This document shows positions 36,148 to 45,733 of a stretch of 64,000 nt of DNA, in pieces. The notes below the pieces were generated by a model. That model was not told where the DNA came from, made no database searches, and was given only the letters and a program-made list of their open reading frames with translations. The first letter of the stretch is position 1. Every line of letters starts with the position of its first letter. A program made the translations under genes and the position numbers. The stretch is from Oscillospiraceae bacterium (GTDB taxonomy: Bacteria; Bacillota; Clostridia; Oscillospirales; Acutalibacteraceae), in NCBI GenBank assembly GCA_003526845.1, contig DPVM01000005.1, positions 62,001 to 126,000 of the forward strand, written 5' to 3'.

Positions 36148-37113
36148 ATGGCTGAAAAGTATTCGGTTACTCTTGAAAAAATAATCAAGAATCACAATCT
36201 CGAGGTTGTCTATGTACCTAAGCCGACAGAGGAAATTCTTATTATTACAAGTGAGGTTAACCGACCCGGTATAGTCCTTACGGGATATACCGATTATTTT
36301 GACCCGTTGAGAATACAAATACTCGGTTGGACCGAGTTTGGCTTTCTTCTCAGCATGAGTGAGGAAAATCAGCAAAAAGCACTTGCCTATTGGCTCGAGC
36401 TTAAGCCTGCCGCCGCAGTGGTCACAAGAGGACTTGATATTCCCGAAAACTTCAAAAAGGCGTGTGAAAAATATCAGGTGCCGCTTTTGAGAACAAAGGA
36501 GGAAACTTCGCCGTTTCTTGCGGCGCTGATTGATTTTCTCAATCGCGAACTTGCTCCGCGCATCACGCGCCACGGCGTTCTTGTCGAGGTTTACGGCGAG
36601 GGTATATTGATTGTCGGCGAAAGCGGTGCCGGCAAATCCGAAACAGCTATTGAGCTTATTAAGCGCGGTCACCGTTTGATTGCGGATGACGCTGTTGAGC
36701 TTCGCAAGGTGTCCGAGCGCACAATCGAAGGCTCATCGCCGAGCAATATTCGCCATTTTATTGAACTTCGCGGTATCGGCATCATCAATGCACGCCGTAT
36801 TTTCGGTATGGGTGCCGTTAAGCCTAAGGAAAAAATTGATATGGTTATCCAGCTCGAGGAGTGGGATCCCACAAAGGCTTATGACAGGCTCGGTCTTGAT
36901 AATGAGTACACAAGAATACTTGATGTCAAAATTCCCGTTGTTATTGTTCCGGTTACTCCGGGCCGTAACCTTGCGGTTATCGTTGAAACCGCGGCTATGA
37001 ATAATCGTCAAAAAAAGATGGGCTACAACGGGGCCAAAGAGCTTATGCATTCGCTCGGTATGGATGATATAGAGCCTACCGACAAAGAACTTGAAATATG
37101 GAAAAATTCGTGA
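36148..37113 (+). CDS. hprK: HPr kinase/phosphorylase
   Basis: Phosphorylates Ser46 of HPr in response to sugar levels and thereby drives CcpA-type carbon control in Gram-positives. The 321 residues have the N-terminal DRTGG-like domain, catalytic His in ITRHGVLVEVYGEG (about 142), Walker A GESGAGKSE (157-165), and the signature region MGAVKPKEKIDMVI. ATG at 36148 fits AGGAG 7 bases upstream; a TTG at 36130 lies before that SD. It heads a unit with glucokinase and murB. Confidence 0.95.
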   Translation: MAEKYSVTLEKIIKNHNLEVVYVPKPTEEILIITSEVNRPGIVLTGYTDYFDPLRIQILGWTEFGFLLSMSEENQQKALAYWLELKPAAAVVTRGLDIPENFKKACEKYQVPLLRTKEETSPFLAALIDFLNRELAPRITRHGVLVEVYGEGILIVGESGAGKSETAIELIKRGHRLIADDAVELRKVSERTIEGSSPSNIRHFIELRGIGIINARRIFGMGAVKPKEKIDMVIQLEEWDPTKAYDRLGLDNEYTRILDVKIPVVIVPVTPGRNLAVIVETAAMNNRQKKMGYNGAKELMHSLGMDDIEPTDKELEIWKNS

Positions 37114-37150
37114 TTACCTGCGGATTTAAGAAAGAAAAAGGGGTATAGTT

Positions 37151-38101
37151 ATGTTTACTATCGGTATCGATTTGGGCGGAACTAATATTGTTGCCGCTGT
37201 TGTTGACGAAAAATACAATATTATCGCAAAGGCAAAAACGCCGACTGCCGTTCCACGCAGTGCAGAACTTATTTTTGATGATATTGCAAAGGTCTGCAAA
37301 GAGGCTGTCGAAAAAGCCGGTCTTACAATGAACGATATTTCGTCTGTAGGTCTCGGCACACCCGGCACTGTTAATTCTGACGGTGTTATCGAGTTTGCAA
37401 ACAACCTTAATTTTGACAATGTTCCTGCAAAGGATATGATTATCGAAAGACTCGGCGACAAGCCGGTTTATGTTGCAAACGACGCTAACTGTGCCGCTCT
37501 CGGCGAGGCTTATGCAGGTTGCGGCAACGGTGCCAAAAACTTTATTGCCGTTACACTCGGCACCGGTGTAGGCTCGGGCGTTATCATTGACGGTAAGATT
37601 GTAACGGGTGTTAACAATGCCGGCGGCGAATGCGGACATATGGTAATTGTTGTTGACGGCGAGGCTTGCACTTGCGGCAGACACGGTTGTTGGGAGGCTT
37701 ATGCATCGGCAACAGCACTTATCAATCAAACAAAAAAGGCTATGGAGCAATATCCCGACTCCGTTATGCATCAACTTGCAAAGGAAGAGGGTAAGGTTTC
37801 GGGCAAAACAGCGTTTGACGCGATGCGCAGAGGCGATATTGCAGGTATTAAGGTTGTTGACCAATATATCAAATATGTCGCTTGCGGCATTATCAATCTC
37901 GTAAACGCACTTCAGCCGGAGATTATCTGTGTCGGCGGCGGTATCTGCAACGAGGGTGAAACATTGCTCCGTCCGCTCAGAAGATATATTGAGGCTGAGC
38001 GTTACAGCGTTTATTCAAAAATTCAAACAAAAATTCTCAAGGCGGAGCTTGGCAACGATGCAGGCATCATCGGTGCCGCAATTCTCGGCGTTGCAGATTA
38101 A
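37151..38101 (+). CDS. glcK: ROK-family glucokinase
   Basis: Phosphorylates glucose to glucose-6-phosphate with ATP. The 316 residues start with the phosphate-1 motif IGIDLGGTNIVAAVVD, contain NDANCAALGEAYAG (catalytic Asp), TLGTGVGSGVIIDG and the ROK zinc motif CTCGRHGCWEAYAS, and end with VGGGICNEG and DAGIIGAAILG. It sits between hprK and murB, 37 bases after hprK, so sugar sensing and sugar entry are co-encoded. The exact sugar is inferred from the family. Confidence 0.88.
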   Translation: MFTIGIDLGGTNIVAAVVDEKYNIIAKAKTPTAVPRSAELIFDDIAKVCKEAVEKAGLTMNDISSVGLGTPGTVNSDGVIEFANNLNFDNVPAKDMIIERLGDKPVYVANDANCAALGEAYAGCGNGAKNFIAVTLGTGVGSGVIIDGKIVTGVNNAGGECGHMVIVVDGEACTCGRHGCWEAYASATALINQTKKAMEQYPDSVMHQLAKEEGKVSGKTAFDAMRRGDIAGIKVVDQYIKYVACGIINLVNALQPEIICVGGGICNEGETLLRPLRRYIEAERYSVYSKIQTKILKAELGNDAGIIGAAILGVAD

Positions 38102-38113
38102 TTCGGTGATAAA

Positions 38114-39013
38114 TTGAAAGATTTAGTCAAATTTTTAGAAATTTCAAACATAAAATATCTTGAAAACGAGCCTATGAGCAATCATACCACATTTAAAATC
38201 GGCGGCAACGCTGCGGTGGTAGTTCTGCCTAAAAGTGAGAACGAAATTGCTTCGGTTATAAAGGAATGCAACCGTCTCGGTATTAGGTATATGACAGTCG
38301 GCAACGGCTCGAATCTCCTCGTTTCCGATGACGGAATTGATGCCTGTGTTATTCTGCTCGGCAAGGATTTTTCGGATGTCACTTTGATTGGTGATAATAC
38401 GATTTTTGCCCAAGCCGGTGCGTCGCTCACAAAAGTGTGCCGCACGGCGCTTGAAAACAGCTTGACAGGGCTTGAATTTGCATACGGCATTCCCGGCTCA
38501 TGCGGCGGAGGCGCGTTTATGAACGCAGGTGCCTACGGCGGCGAGCTTAAGGATGTTCTCGTAAAATGCGACCATATCGACCAAAACGGCGAAAAGGGCA
38601 CGCTTTGCGGCGATGGTTTAAAGCTGTCATACCGTCACTCGGCTTATTACGACAACGGTTGCACAATAACAGGCGTTTATTTTAAATTGAAAAAAGGCAA
38701 TCCCGACGAAATCAAATCAAAAATGCAGGATTTGATGGGAAGAAGAAAGAGCAAGCAGCCGCTTGAATTTGCATCGGCAGGCTCAACCTTTAAACGTCCG
38801 GAGGGATATTTTGCAGGTGCGCTTATCGAGGAGTGCAATCTCAAGGGTACAACAATCGGCGGTGCACAGGTCAGCACAAAGCATGCAGGCTTTGTTATCA
38901 ACACCGGCGGCGCGACATGCAACGATGTGCTTGCGCTTTGTAAACAGGTTTCTGACACTGTTTATAAAGAAAAAGGCGTTCGCCTTGAAATGGAAGTCAG
39001 AGTTACAAAATAA
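38114..39013 (+). CDS. murB: UDP-N-acetylenolpyruvoylglucosamine reductase
   Basis: FAD enzyme that reduces enolpyruvyl-UDP-GlcNAc to UDP-MurNAc with NADPH, the second step of peptidoglycan synthesis. The 299 residues include the FAD motifs TTFKIGGNAAVVVLP, YMTVGNGSNLLVSDDG and GIPGSCGGGAFMNAGAYGGEL, and Ser/Glu catalytic residues in FASAGSTFKRPEG and near the C-terminus. Start codon is TTG at 38114 with only a GGTGAT site; the length before the FAD motif supports it. The gap to glucokinase is 12 bases. Confidence 0.95.
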   Translation: MKDLVKFLEISNIKYLENEPMSNHTTFKIGGNAAVVVLPKSENEIASVIKECNRLGIRYMTVGNGSNLLVSDDGIDACVILLGKDFSDVTLIGDNTIFAQAGASLTKVCRTALENSLTGLEFAYGIPGSCGGGAFMNAGAYGGELKDVLVKCDHIDQNGEKGTLCGDGLKLSYRHSAYYDNGCTITGVYFKLKKGNPDEIKSKMQDLMGRRKSKQPLEFASAGSTFKRPEGYFAGALIEECNLKGTTIGGAQVSTKHAGFVINTGGATCNDVLALCKQVSDTVYKEKGVRLEMEVRVTK

Positions 39014-39046
39014 TTCAATCGGCATGATGATTTTCGGAGAGTGTTT

Positions 39047-39907
39047 ATGAAAGATGTAATTTTTTTAACAGGTGTATCGGGTGCGGGCAAATCAACCGCC
39101 ATGAGTTTTATGGAGGATGTAGGCTATTATTGTATTGATAATATGCCTGCCGAGCTTATTTCAACATTTATGAATTTGATGGATAAGTCGGATAAATACA
39201 ACAAAATCGCAATTGTTACCGATGTTCGCTCAAAGGGCGTTTTCAATGCGTTTTGCGATGTTGTTGATAAGCTTAAATACGATAACGACAATGTTAAAAT
39301 CATCTATCTCGATATTAAAAATCATGTTGCACTTAAAAGATATAAGCTTACACGCAGAAAGCACCCTTTTGCCGACAAATTTTCAGGCAGTATCGAGGAT
39401 GCGCTAAATTATGAAAAGGAGGTTCTGGCTCCTGTTCGCCTCAGGGCAGATTATGTCATCGACACCTCCGACTTAACTTCAAACCAGCTTCGCAATCGCC
39501 TTACACAAATCCTTTTGGGTGATGACAAAGATGTTATGAATATCAATATCGTTTCTTTCGGCTTTAAACACGGAATTCCGAATGATGCTGATTTTGTTCT
39601 TGATGTTCGTTGCCTTCCAAACCCGTATTGGGTTGAGTCAATGCGCGAAAAAACAGGCCTTGACCAAGAGGTTTATGACTATGTTTTCAGTTTTGGCGAT
39701 GCGCAAAAATTGCTCGAAAAAACAATATCGCTGCTTGACTTTTTAAATCCTCTTTACATCAAGGAGGGTAAAAGCCAAATCGTTATCGCAATCGGCTGCA
39801 CAGGCGGCAATCACCGCTCTGTCGCAATTGCCGAAGCTCTCAAAAAGCATTTTGTCAGACATTGGGACAATGTGTCGGTTAATCATCGCGATATTAACAG
39901 AAAATAA
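39047..39907 (+). CDS. rapZ: RNase adapter protein RapZ
   Basis: P-loop nucleotide-binding protein (YvcJ/RapZ). In E. coli RapZ guides RNase E to a small RNA that controls glmS; in Bacillus YvcJ binds nucleotides and affects competence. The 286 residues have Walker A GVSGAGKST (9-17), YYCIDNMPAEL, the Arg-rich TRRKHPF region and the C-terminal GCTGGNHRSVAIAE. ATG at 39047 is 5 bases after GGAGAG; a GTG at 39041 overlaps that site. It lies 33 bases after murB and 20 before whiA. The YvcK gene often found between rapZ and whiA is absent. Confidence 0.94.
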   Translation: MKDVIFLTGVSGAGKSTAMSFMEDVGYYCIDNMPAELISTFMNLMDKSDKYNKIAIVTDVRSKGVFNAFCDVVDKLKYDNDNVKIIYLDIKNHVALKRYKLTRRKHPFADKFSGSIEDALNYEKEVLAPVRLRADYVIDTSDLTSNQLRNRLTQILLGDDKDVMNINIVSFGFKHGIPNDADFVLDVRCLPNPYWVESMREKTGLDQEVYDYVFSFGDAQKLLEKTISLLDFLNPLYIKEGKSQIVIAIGCTGGNHRSVAIAEALKKHFVRHWDNVSVNHRDINRK

Positions 39908-39927
39908 TTATAGGCAGATAATACAAA

Positions 39928-40818
39928 ATGTCATTTTCATCAAATGTAAAAAATGAACTCGTTAAAATAGAATACGAAAATATTTGCTGCAAAAAGAGCC
40001 TGCTTTACGGTATGGCTCTTTTTGCTAAATCGTTTTCGGCACGCAATATAACTTTCCAAACGGAAAATGAAAGTTCGGCACAACTTTTCAAAAATCTTTT
40101 GCTTGAACTGCGAAATATAGACTGTAAAATCGAAATTTCGCCGGCAGGCAAAACATACACAATCTCGCTTGACAGGAACGATTCGTCAAAACTTTTTTCC
40201 TATTTTTCGCACTCACCGCACGAAACAAGTCTAAAACTTAATGCGTCGAATTTTGCCTGTCCGCATTGTCAAAATGCATTTTTGGCAGGTGCATTTTTGA
40301 GTTGCGGCACAATTCTTACACCCGAAAAGGGCTATCATCTCGAATTTGTGGTGCCGTTTTTAAACCTTTCAAAAAGTTTTGTCACTCTTTTGCGCGAAAT
40401 GGAACTTTCTCCGAAAACCGCAAACAGAAAAGGCTATAACATAATATATTTTAAGGGCAGTGAGGTTATCGAAGATTGCCTTTATATTATGGGTGCCGCA
40501 TCGTCTATGTTTGATATGATGAATGTCAAAATAGTTAAGGAAATCCGCAATTCGGCAAACAGAAAAGCCAATTGTGAAACCGCAAATATTCAAAAAACCG
40601 TTGACGCGGCGTCACCGCAGATTGCGGCGATAATGAAAATTCAATCAACAATCGGTCTTGACTCGCTGTCGCCACAGCTTAAGGAAATGGCACTTATGCG
40701 ACTTGACAATCCCGATTTGTCGCTTAAAGAACTTGCCGAAATGTTTGAGCCTCCGCTTTCAAAAAGCGGAGCAAATCATCGCCTCAAACGCCTTGTTGAT
40801 ATTGCAAACGACATTTGA
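39928..40818 (+). CDS. whiA: DNA-binding protein WhiA
   Basis: WhiA-family regulator: an N-terminal degenerate LAGLIDADG homing-endonuclease-like domain (about 1-200) and a C-terminal helix-turn-helix (about 215-296; LSLKELAEMFEPPLSKSGANHRLKRL). It controls sporulation in Streptomyces and cell division and chromosome segregation in Bacillus. The 296 residues are slightly shorter than usual (310-330). It directly follows rapZ and precedes dnaE. RBS is weak (GGCAGATAA). Confidence 0.93.
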   Translation: MSFSSNVKNELVKIEYENICCKKSLLYGMALFAKSFSARNITFQTENESSAQLFKNLLLELRNIDCKIEISPAGKTYTISLDRNDSSKLFSYFSHSPHETSLKLNASNFACPHCQNAFLAGAFLSCGTILTPEKGYHLEFVVPFLNLSKSFVTLLREMELSPKTANRKGYNIIYFKGSEVIEDCLYIMGAASSMFDMMNVKIVKEIRNSANRKANCETANIQKTVDAASPQIAAIMKIQSTIGLDSLSPQLKEMALMRLDNPDLSLKELAEMFEPPLSKSGANHRLKRLVDIANDI

Positions 40819-40835
40819 TTTTTACGGAGTAAAAA

Positions 40836-43800
40836 ATGTTTACACACCTTCATCTTCACACTCAGTTCAGCCTGTTGGACGGCGCTTGCCGACTCGACAG
40901 GCTTGTTTGCCGTGCAAAAGAGCTCGGAATGACCTCACTTGCAATAACCGACCACGGAAATATGTACGGTGCGGTTAATTTTTATAAGGAGTGTAAAAGG
41001 CAGGGAATCAAGCCGATTATCGGCTGTGAGGTTTATGTTGCTCCGCGTACAAGATTTGATAAGGAAAAGGTACTCGACAAGGAATACAACCATCTCGTTT
41101 TGCTTGTAAAAAACGAAATCGGATATAAGAATTTAATCAAAATGGTGTCGCTGTCATATACGGAGGGATTTTATTTTAAGCCCCGTATTGACTGCGATTT
41201 GCTTGAAAAATACAGTGACGGGCTTGTTTGCCTCTCAGCATGCCTTGCCGGTGAAATTCCGCAGCTTTTGCTCAAAAGAGAATATGATGAGGCGAGGGAG
41301 CGTTCTCTCTGGTTTAATTCCGTTTTCGGCGACGGCAATTACTATCTCGAAATTCAAAATCACGGTATTCCGGAGCAAAAAACGGTTATCGATGGCATTG
41401 TTCGCCTGCATGATGAAACAGGCATTCCGATTGTTGCCACAAATGATGTCCACTATGTCAATAAAGAGGACGCCGAAATTCAGCAAGTGCTCATCTGCAT
41501 CGCCACTAACCATACTATCGGAGAGGATACCGGGCTTGAATTTCACAGCGATAATTTTTATCTTAAATCCGCAGACGAAATGTCACAGCTTTTTCTGTCA
41601 TATCCCGATGCAATTGAAAACACTCAAAAAATAGCCGATATGTGCAATTTCGATTTTGAGTTCGGCAATACAAAACTTCCTTATTTTGAAACGCCTGATA
41701 ATATGGACCACTTTGAATATTTCAAATTAAAGTGCTTTGAGGGCTTGCACAAAAGATACGGCGAAAATGTTGGGCAGTCATATATCGACCGCCTCAATTA
41801 CGAGCTTGAAACCGTTGAAAAAATGGGCTATACCGACTATTATCTCATCGTTTGGGATTTTGTTGCTTTTGCAAAATCAAAGGGTATCCCCGTGGGCCCC
41901 GGCAGAGGCTCGGGCGCAGGCTCGCTTGCCGCTTATTGTATAGGTATTACGGATTTGGACCCTATGAAATATGACCTTATTTTTGAAAGGTTTTTAAATC
42001 CCGAAAGGGTTTCAATGCCCGATTTTGATGTTGACTTTTGCTACGAGCGCAGGCAGGAGGTTATCGACTATGTAACACAAAAATACGGCAGTGACCATGT
42101 TGCCCAAATCGTTACATTCGGCACACTTCAAACGCGCGCCGCAATCCGCGATGTCGGCAGGGCAATGGGCATGTCATATTCATCGGTTGATGCTGTTGCC
42201 AAGCTTATTCCAAACAGCTTTCATATAACAATCGACCAAGCTGTTGAACGCAGTCGCGAACTTCGCAGGGCGATGGACGAAAACGCCGAGGTCAAAAAGC
42301 TGATTGATACCGCACGCAAGGTTGAGGGTATGCCGCGCAATACCTCCACCCATGCCGCAGGCGTTGTTATCACTCACGACCCGGTTTCGTCATATGTTCC
42401 GCTTGCGACAAATGACGGCCTTGTTGTCACTCAATATATTATGACCACGCTCGAGGAACTCGGACTTTTAAAAATGGACTTCCTCGGTCTGCGCACGCTC
42501 ACAGTTATTGATGACGCGTCAAAAGCGGCAGGTATTGATATAAATAAAATCCCGATTGACGATGCGAATGTTTATAAAATTTTTGCACGCGGCAAAACAG
42601 AGGGCATTTTTCAGTTTGAATCGGCAGGAATGAAACAAATGCTTATGAATCTCAAGCCAAAAGCCCTTGAGGATTTGATTGCCGCAACCTCGCTTTACCG
42701 TCCCGGTCCGGCAAGCCAAATTGATACGTTTATCGAAAATTCACAAAATCCGCAAAATATTAAATATGACACGCCGATGCTCGAGCCGATTTTGAAAAAC
42801 ACATACGGATGTATGGTTTATCAGGAGCAGGTAATGCAGATTTTCCGTGAGCTTGCAGGCTATTCATTCGGCAGAGCCGATGTTGTGCGCCGTGCAATGA
42901 GCAAGAAAAAACACGATGTTATGGAGCAGGAGCGCGAGGCATTTATTCTCGGGTGTCAAAAAAACGAAATTACGCGCGATGTCGCAAACAAAATTTTTGA
43001 CAAAATGACAGATTTTGCGTCATATGCATTTAATAAATCACACGCCGCTTGTTATGCTCTCGTTGCTTACAGGTGCGCGTATTTAAAATGTTATTTCCCC
43101 GGTGAGTATATGGCGGCACTTCTCACCTCCGTGCTTGATTCGTCAAACAAGGTCGCACGCTATATTGCAGAGTGCAAGCGCCTCGGTTTGCGTCTTGCTC
43201 CGCCTAATATCAATCGCTCGATGAAAGGTTTTACCGCCAACGTAAAAGTCATAAATTACGGCTTGCTCGGTATTAAAAATCTCGGCAACGATTTCATCGA
43301 GGATATTATTAAAGAGCGCAAAAACGGCGATTTTGCCGACATTTTCGACTTCTGCTCGCGTATGCAAAACGGCAAGTTTAACCGCCGCGCAGTTGAGTCG
43401 CTTATTCGTTGCGGCGCAATGGATTGCTTTGCTGCCAACAGAAAACAAATGCTTCAGGCACTGCCCGTTCTCGTCACAAATATTGAAGAAAAGCATCGCC
43501 GCACCATGTACGGTCAGGTCGGTTTGTTCGATATTAACGATGATTTCGGCGACACATTTGAACTCCCCGATTTAAAAGAATTTTCAAAGTCCGAGCTTTT
43601 GCAGATGGAAAAGGAAATGACAGGACTTTATCTTTCAGGTCACCCGATGGATAAATATGAGGATTATGTTGAAAAAACAGGCTGTGCAAGAACATATGAT
43701 ATTCTTGAGGCAGGCAAACCGTCATCAGCATATAGGGACGGCGCAAATGTCACCGTTTGCGGTATAATTAATCATATCACCGTCAAACAAACAAGGACCG

Positions 43801-44294
43801 ATAAAGCAAATATGGCATTTGTAACGCTTGAGGATTTATACGGCACTGTCGAAATCGTGCTTTTCCCAAAGGTGTTTTTAAAATATTCGTCACTGATTAC
43901 CCAAGGCAATGTTATCGCCGTGTCGGGTACACTGTCGATTGAGGATGAAAAAGACCCGAAAGTTCTTGTGAACGCTGTTTTCAAGCCGAATTCAAAGGCA
44001 TACGGCGCGACGCCGCAAGCTACGGCACCGCAGAGCAATGCTAAGCCTGCGCAGGCAACAAAAAAGCACCGCAGAGGACTGTTTTTGAAATTCACCGACG
44101 AAAACGACCCCCGTATTCACAAGGCTCAGGTTGTCACATCTATTTTTGATGGCAATCTGCCGCTGTATTTCTATTATTGCGATACAAAAAAATATCTGTG
44201 CCGCCCTGCCGGCGAGTTTGTGGATGTCAATGACACCATGATTGCAGAACTTAAACGAATACTCGGCGACGATAATGTGGCTGTTATACTTTAA
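40836..44294 (+). CDS. dnaE: DNA polymerase III subunit alpha (DnaE)
   Basis: Replicative polymerase subunit. The 1152 residues start with a PHP domain (FTHLHLHTQFSLLDGA; several of the metal-binding His/Asp residues are kept), then the palm with the two catalytic Asp in PDFDVDFCYERR and the third in KMDFLGLRTLTV, the finger and helix-hairpin-helix regions, and an OB fold near 980-1060. It is of DnaE1 type; the Gram-positive PolC is encoded elsewhere if present. The gap to whiA is 17 bases; the ATG has a weak GGAG site. Confidence 0.95.
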   Translation: MFTHLHLHTQFSLLDGACRLDRLVCRAKELGMTSLAITDHGNMYGAVNFYKECKRQGIKPIIGCEVYVAPRTRFDKEKVLDKEYNHLVLLVKNEIGYKNLIKMVSLSYTEGFYFKPRIDCDLLEKYSDGLVCLSACLAGEIPQLLLKREYDEARERSLWFNSVFGDGNYYLEIQNHGIPEQKTVIDGIVRLHDETGIPIVATNDVHYVNKEDAEIQQVLICIATNHTIGEDTGLEFHSDNFYLKSADEMSQLFLSYPDAIENTQKIADMCNFDFEFGNTKLPYFETPDNMDHFEYFKLKCFEGLHKRYGENVGQSYIDRLNYELETVEKMGYTDYYLIVWDFVAFAKSKGIPVGPGRGSGAGSLAAYCIGITDLDPMKYDLIFERFLNPERVSMPDFDVDFCYERRQEVIDYVTQKYGSDHVAQIVTFGTLQTRAAIRDVGRAMGMSYSSVDAVAKLIPNSFHITIDQAVERSRELRRAMDENAEVKKLIDTARKVEGMPRNTSTHAAGVVITHDPVSSYVPLATNDGLVVTQYIMTTLEELGLLKMDFLGLRTLTVIDDASKAAGIDINKIPIDDANVYKIFARGKTEGIFQFESAGMKQMLMNLKPKALEDLIAATSLYRPGPASQIDTFIENSQNPQNIKYDTPMLEPILKNTYGCMVYQEQVMQIFRELAGYSFGRADVVRRAMSKKKHDVMEQEREAFILGCQKNEITRDVANKIFDKMTDFASYAFNKSHAACYALVAYRCAYLKCYFPGEYMAALLTSVLDSSNKVARYIAECKRLGLRLAPPNINRSMKGFTANVKVINYGLLGIKNLGNDFIEDIIKERKNGDFADIFDFCSRMQNGKFNRRAVESLIRCGAMDCFAANRKQMLQALPVLVTNIEEKHRRTMYGQVGLFDINDDFGDTFELPDLKEFSKSELLQMEKEMTGLYLSGHPMDKYEDYVEKTGCARTYDILEAGKPSSAYRDGANVTVCGIINHITVKQTRTDKANMAFVTLEDLYGTVEIVLFPKVFLKYSSLITQGNVIAVSGTLSIEDEKDPKVLVNAVFKPNSKAYGATPQATAPQSNAKPAQATKKHRRGLFLKFTDENDPRIHKAQVVTSIFDGNLPLYFYYCDTKKYLCRPAGEFVDVNDTMIAELKRILGDDNVAVIL

Positions 44295-44386
44295 GCCGTA
44301 CTCATCGGCACTTTGCACTTTAAATACAATTGTTTGTGATTGTTTTTGCTCGCTTTTGTTTATAAATACAAAATTGATGACAATAC

Positions 44387-44415
44387 TTGACAATTTTATC
44401 ACAACAATATATTAT
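44387..44415 (+). promoter_or_regulatory. promoter of pfkA
   Basis: TTGACA (44387-44392), 17-base spacer, TATTAT (44410-44415), giving a leader of about 80 bases before the pfkA ATG. Confidence 0.75.
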
Positions 44416-44501
44416 ATATGATAGTGTTTGATTATCCTGCAGAACTTTGCACGGTCTTATCCTGTCTTGTGCGGTTTTGCTTAATTATAGGAGGAAATGT
44501 A

Positions 44502-45467
44502 ATGAAAACAATAGCGGTTTTGACCAGCGGCGGCGACGCTCCGGGTATGAATGCGGCAGTTCGTGCAGTAGTGAGAACTGCATGCGAAAACGGCATTAAG
44601 GTTTACGGCGTTATCCGTGGTTACAACGGACTTATCAACGGTGATTTGATTGAAATGGATCTTCGCTCCGTTTCAGACATTATTACACGCGGTGGCACAA
44701 TCCTTTATTCCGCACGCTCAAAGGAATTCGCAACTGAGGAAGGCATGCAAAAGGCTATTGCCACATGCAAAAAGTTCGGCATTGAGGGCGTTGTTGTCAT
44801 CGGTGGCGACGGCTCATTCCGCGGTGCTCGCGACCTTAGCGAAAGAGGTATTCCTTGCGTAGGTCTTCCGGGTACTATCGACAATGATATTGCTTGCTGT
44901 GATTGCACAATCGGCTATGATACTTGCCTTAACACAATTATGAGTATGGTTGACCGTATCCGTGACACAACGGAGTCACACGACCGTTGCTCTGTTGTTG
45001 AGGTTATGGGCAGACGCGCCGGTTATCTTGCACTCAATTCCGGTATTGCATGCGGTGCAACCTCAATTCTCATTCCCGAGGTTGAGTTTGATATCGAAAA
45101 GAATATCATCGAGCGCATGAAGAAAACTCAACAAACAGGCAAACACCACTTTGTTATTATTGTTGCAGAGGGCGTAGATGTTGATGTAAAAGAACTTGCT
45201 GCTCAAATTGAGGCTGAAACAGGTGTTGAATCACGCTGGACAATTCTCGGTCACACTCAAAGAGGCGGTTCACCGACCGTTAAGGACAGAGTTATGGCAA
45301 CCCGTATGGGTAATTATGCAGTTAAGCTTCTTATGCAAGACATTGGCAATAGAGTTGTTGCTTCTCATAAGGAGGATATTGTTGACTATGATATTTTTGA
45401 GGCTCTCAATATGAAAAAGTCAATTGATATGAATCTTTATAATATTGCTCATGAGGTTTCAATCTGA
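44502..45467 (+). CDS. pfkA: ATP-dependent 6-phosphofructokinase
   Basis: Converts fructose-6-phosphate to fructose-1,6-bisphosphate, the committed step of glycolysis. The 321 residues have SGGDAPGMNAAVR, GGDGSFRGA (Gly at the position that is Asp in PPi-dependent enzymes) and PGTIDNDI (Gly rather than Lys), so ATP is the donor. EVMGRRAGYLA and the effector-site residues follow. I start at ATG 44502 with AGGAGG 7 bases upstream; the in-frame extension to 44418 lies in the promoter region. A terminator follows. Confidence 0.96.
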   Translation: MKTIAVLTSGGDAPGMNAAVRAVVRTACENGIKVYGVIRGYNGLINGDLIEMDLRSVSDIITRGGTILYSARSKEFATEEGMQKAIATCKKFGIEGVVVIGGDGSFRGARDLSERGIPCVGLPGTIDNDIACCDCTIGYDTCLNTIMSMVDRIRDTTESHDRCSVVEVMGRRAGYLALNSGIACGATSILIPEVEFDIEKNIIERMKKTQQTGKHHFVIIVAEGVDVDVKELAAQIEAETGVESRWTILGHTQRGGSPTVKDRVMATRMGNYAVKLLMQDIGNRVVASHKEDIVDYDIFEALNMKKSIDMNLYNIAHEVSI

Positions 45468-45508
45468 TCTCGTTTTACGGCAAATTTTATTATCTATTAC
45501 CGTGCAAT

Positions 45509-45540
45509 GGCGCACCGATTATATCGGTGCGCCGTTTTTT
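45509..45540 (+). terminator. intrinsic terminator after pfkA
   Basis: An 11-bp GC-rich stem (45509-45519 with 45523-45533) has a 3-base loop and a T6 tail. Confidence 0.92.
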
Positions 45541-45561
45541 GTTTGAATTGACATAATTTTA

Positions 45562-45608
45562 CACAAAATTTTGTTGCATATGCTATATACATAGGCACAA
45601 ATTTTGTG
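45562..45608. promoter_or_regulatory. two CACAAA...TTTGTG-type palindromes
   Basis: ACAAAATTTTGT (45563-45574) and CACAAATTTTGTG (45596-45608) lie just upstream of the -35 of the SCP2/transketolase operon. A related CACAAAACTTTGTG precedes spo0A (51859-51872). They look like operator half-sites, but no known regulator is assigned. Confidence 0.45.
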
Positions 45609-45619
45609 ACATATATTAG

Positions 45620-45648
45620 TTGCCATAATATACAATATGTGGTATAAT
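45620..45648 (+). promoter_or_regulatory. promoter of the SCP2-aminotransferase-transketolase operon
   Basis: TTGCCA (45620-45625), 17-base spacer, TATAAT (45643-45648). The leader to the TTG start of the first gene is about 80 bases. Confidence 0.72.
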
Positions 45649-45733
45649 TTTTTTATGTTGTTATATATATTTGTATTATGTGTGCTTTTTATAGAGACAC
45701 ATTTTTTGCAAAGAAAATAAAGGAGGAATTATT

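Noticed and set aside
37076..37864. 262-residue minus-strand frame over glucokinase
   Set aside because: Antisense to the ROK glucokinase with all motifs; low-complexity Cys/Asn-rich reading.
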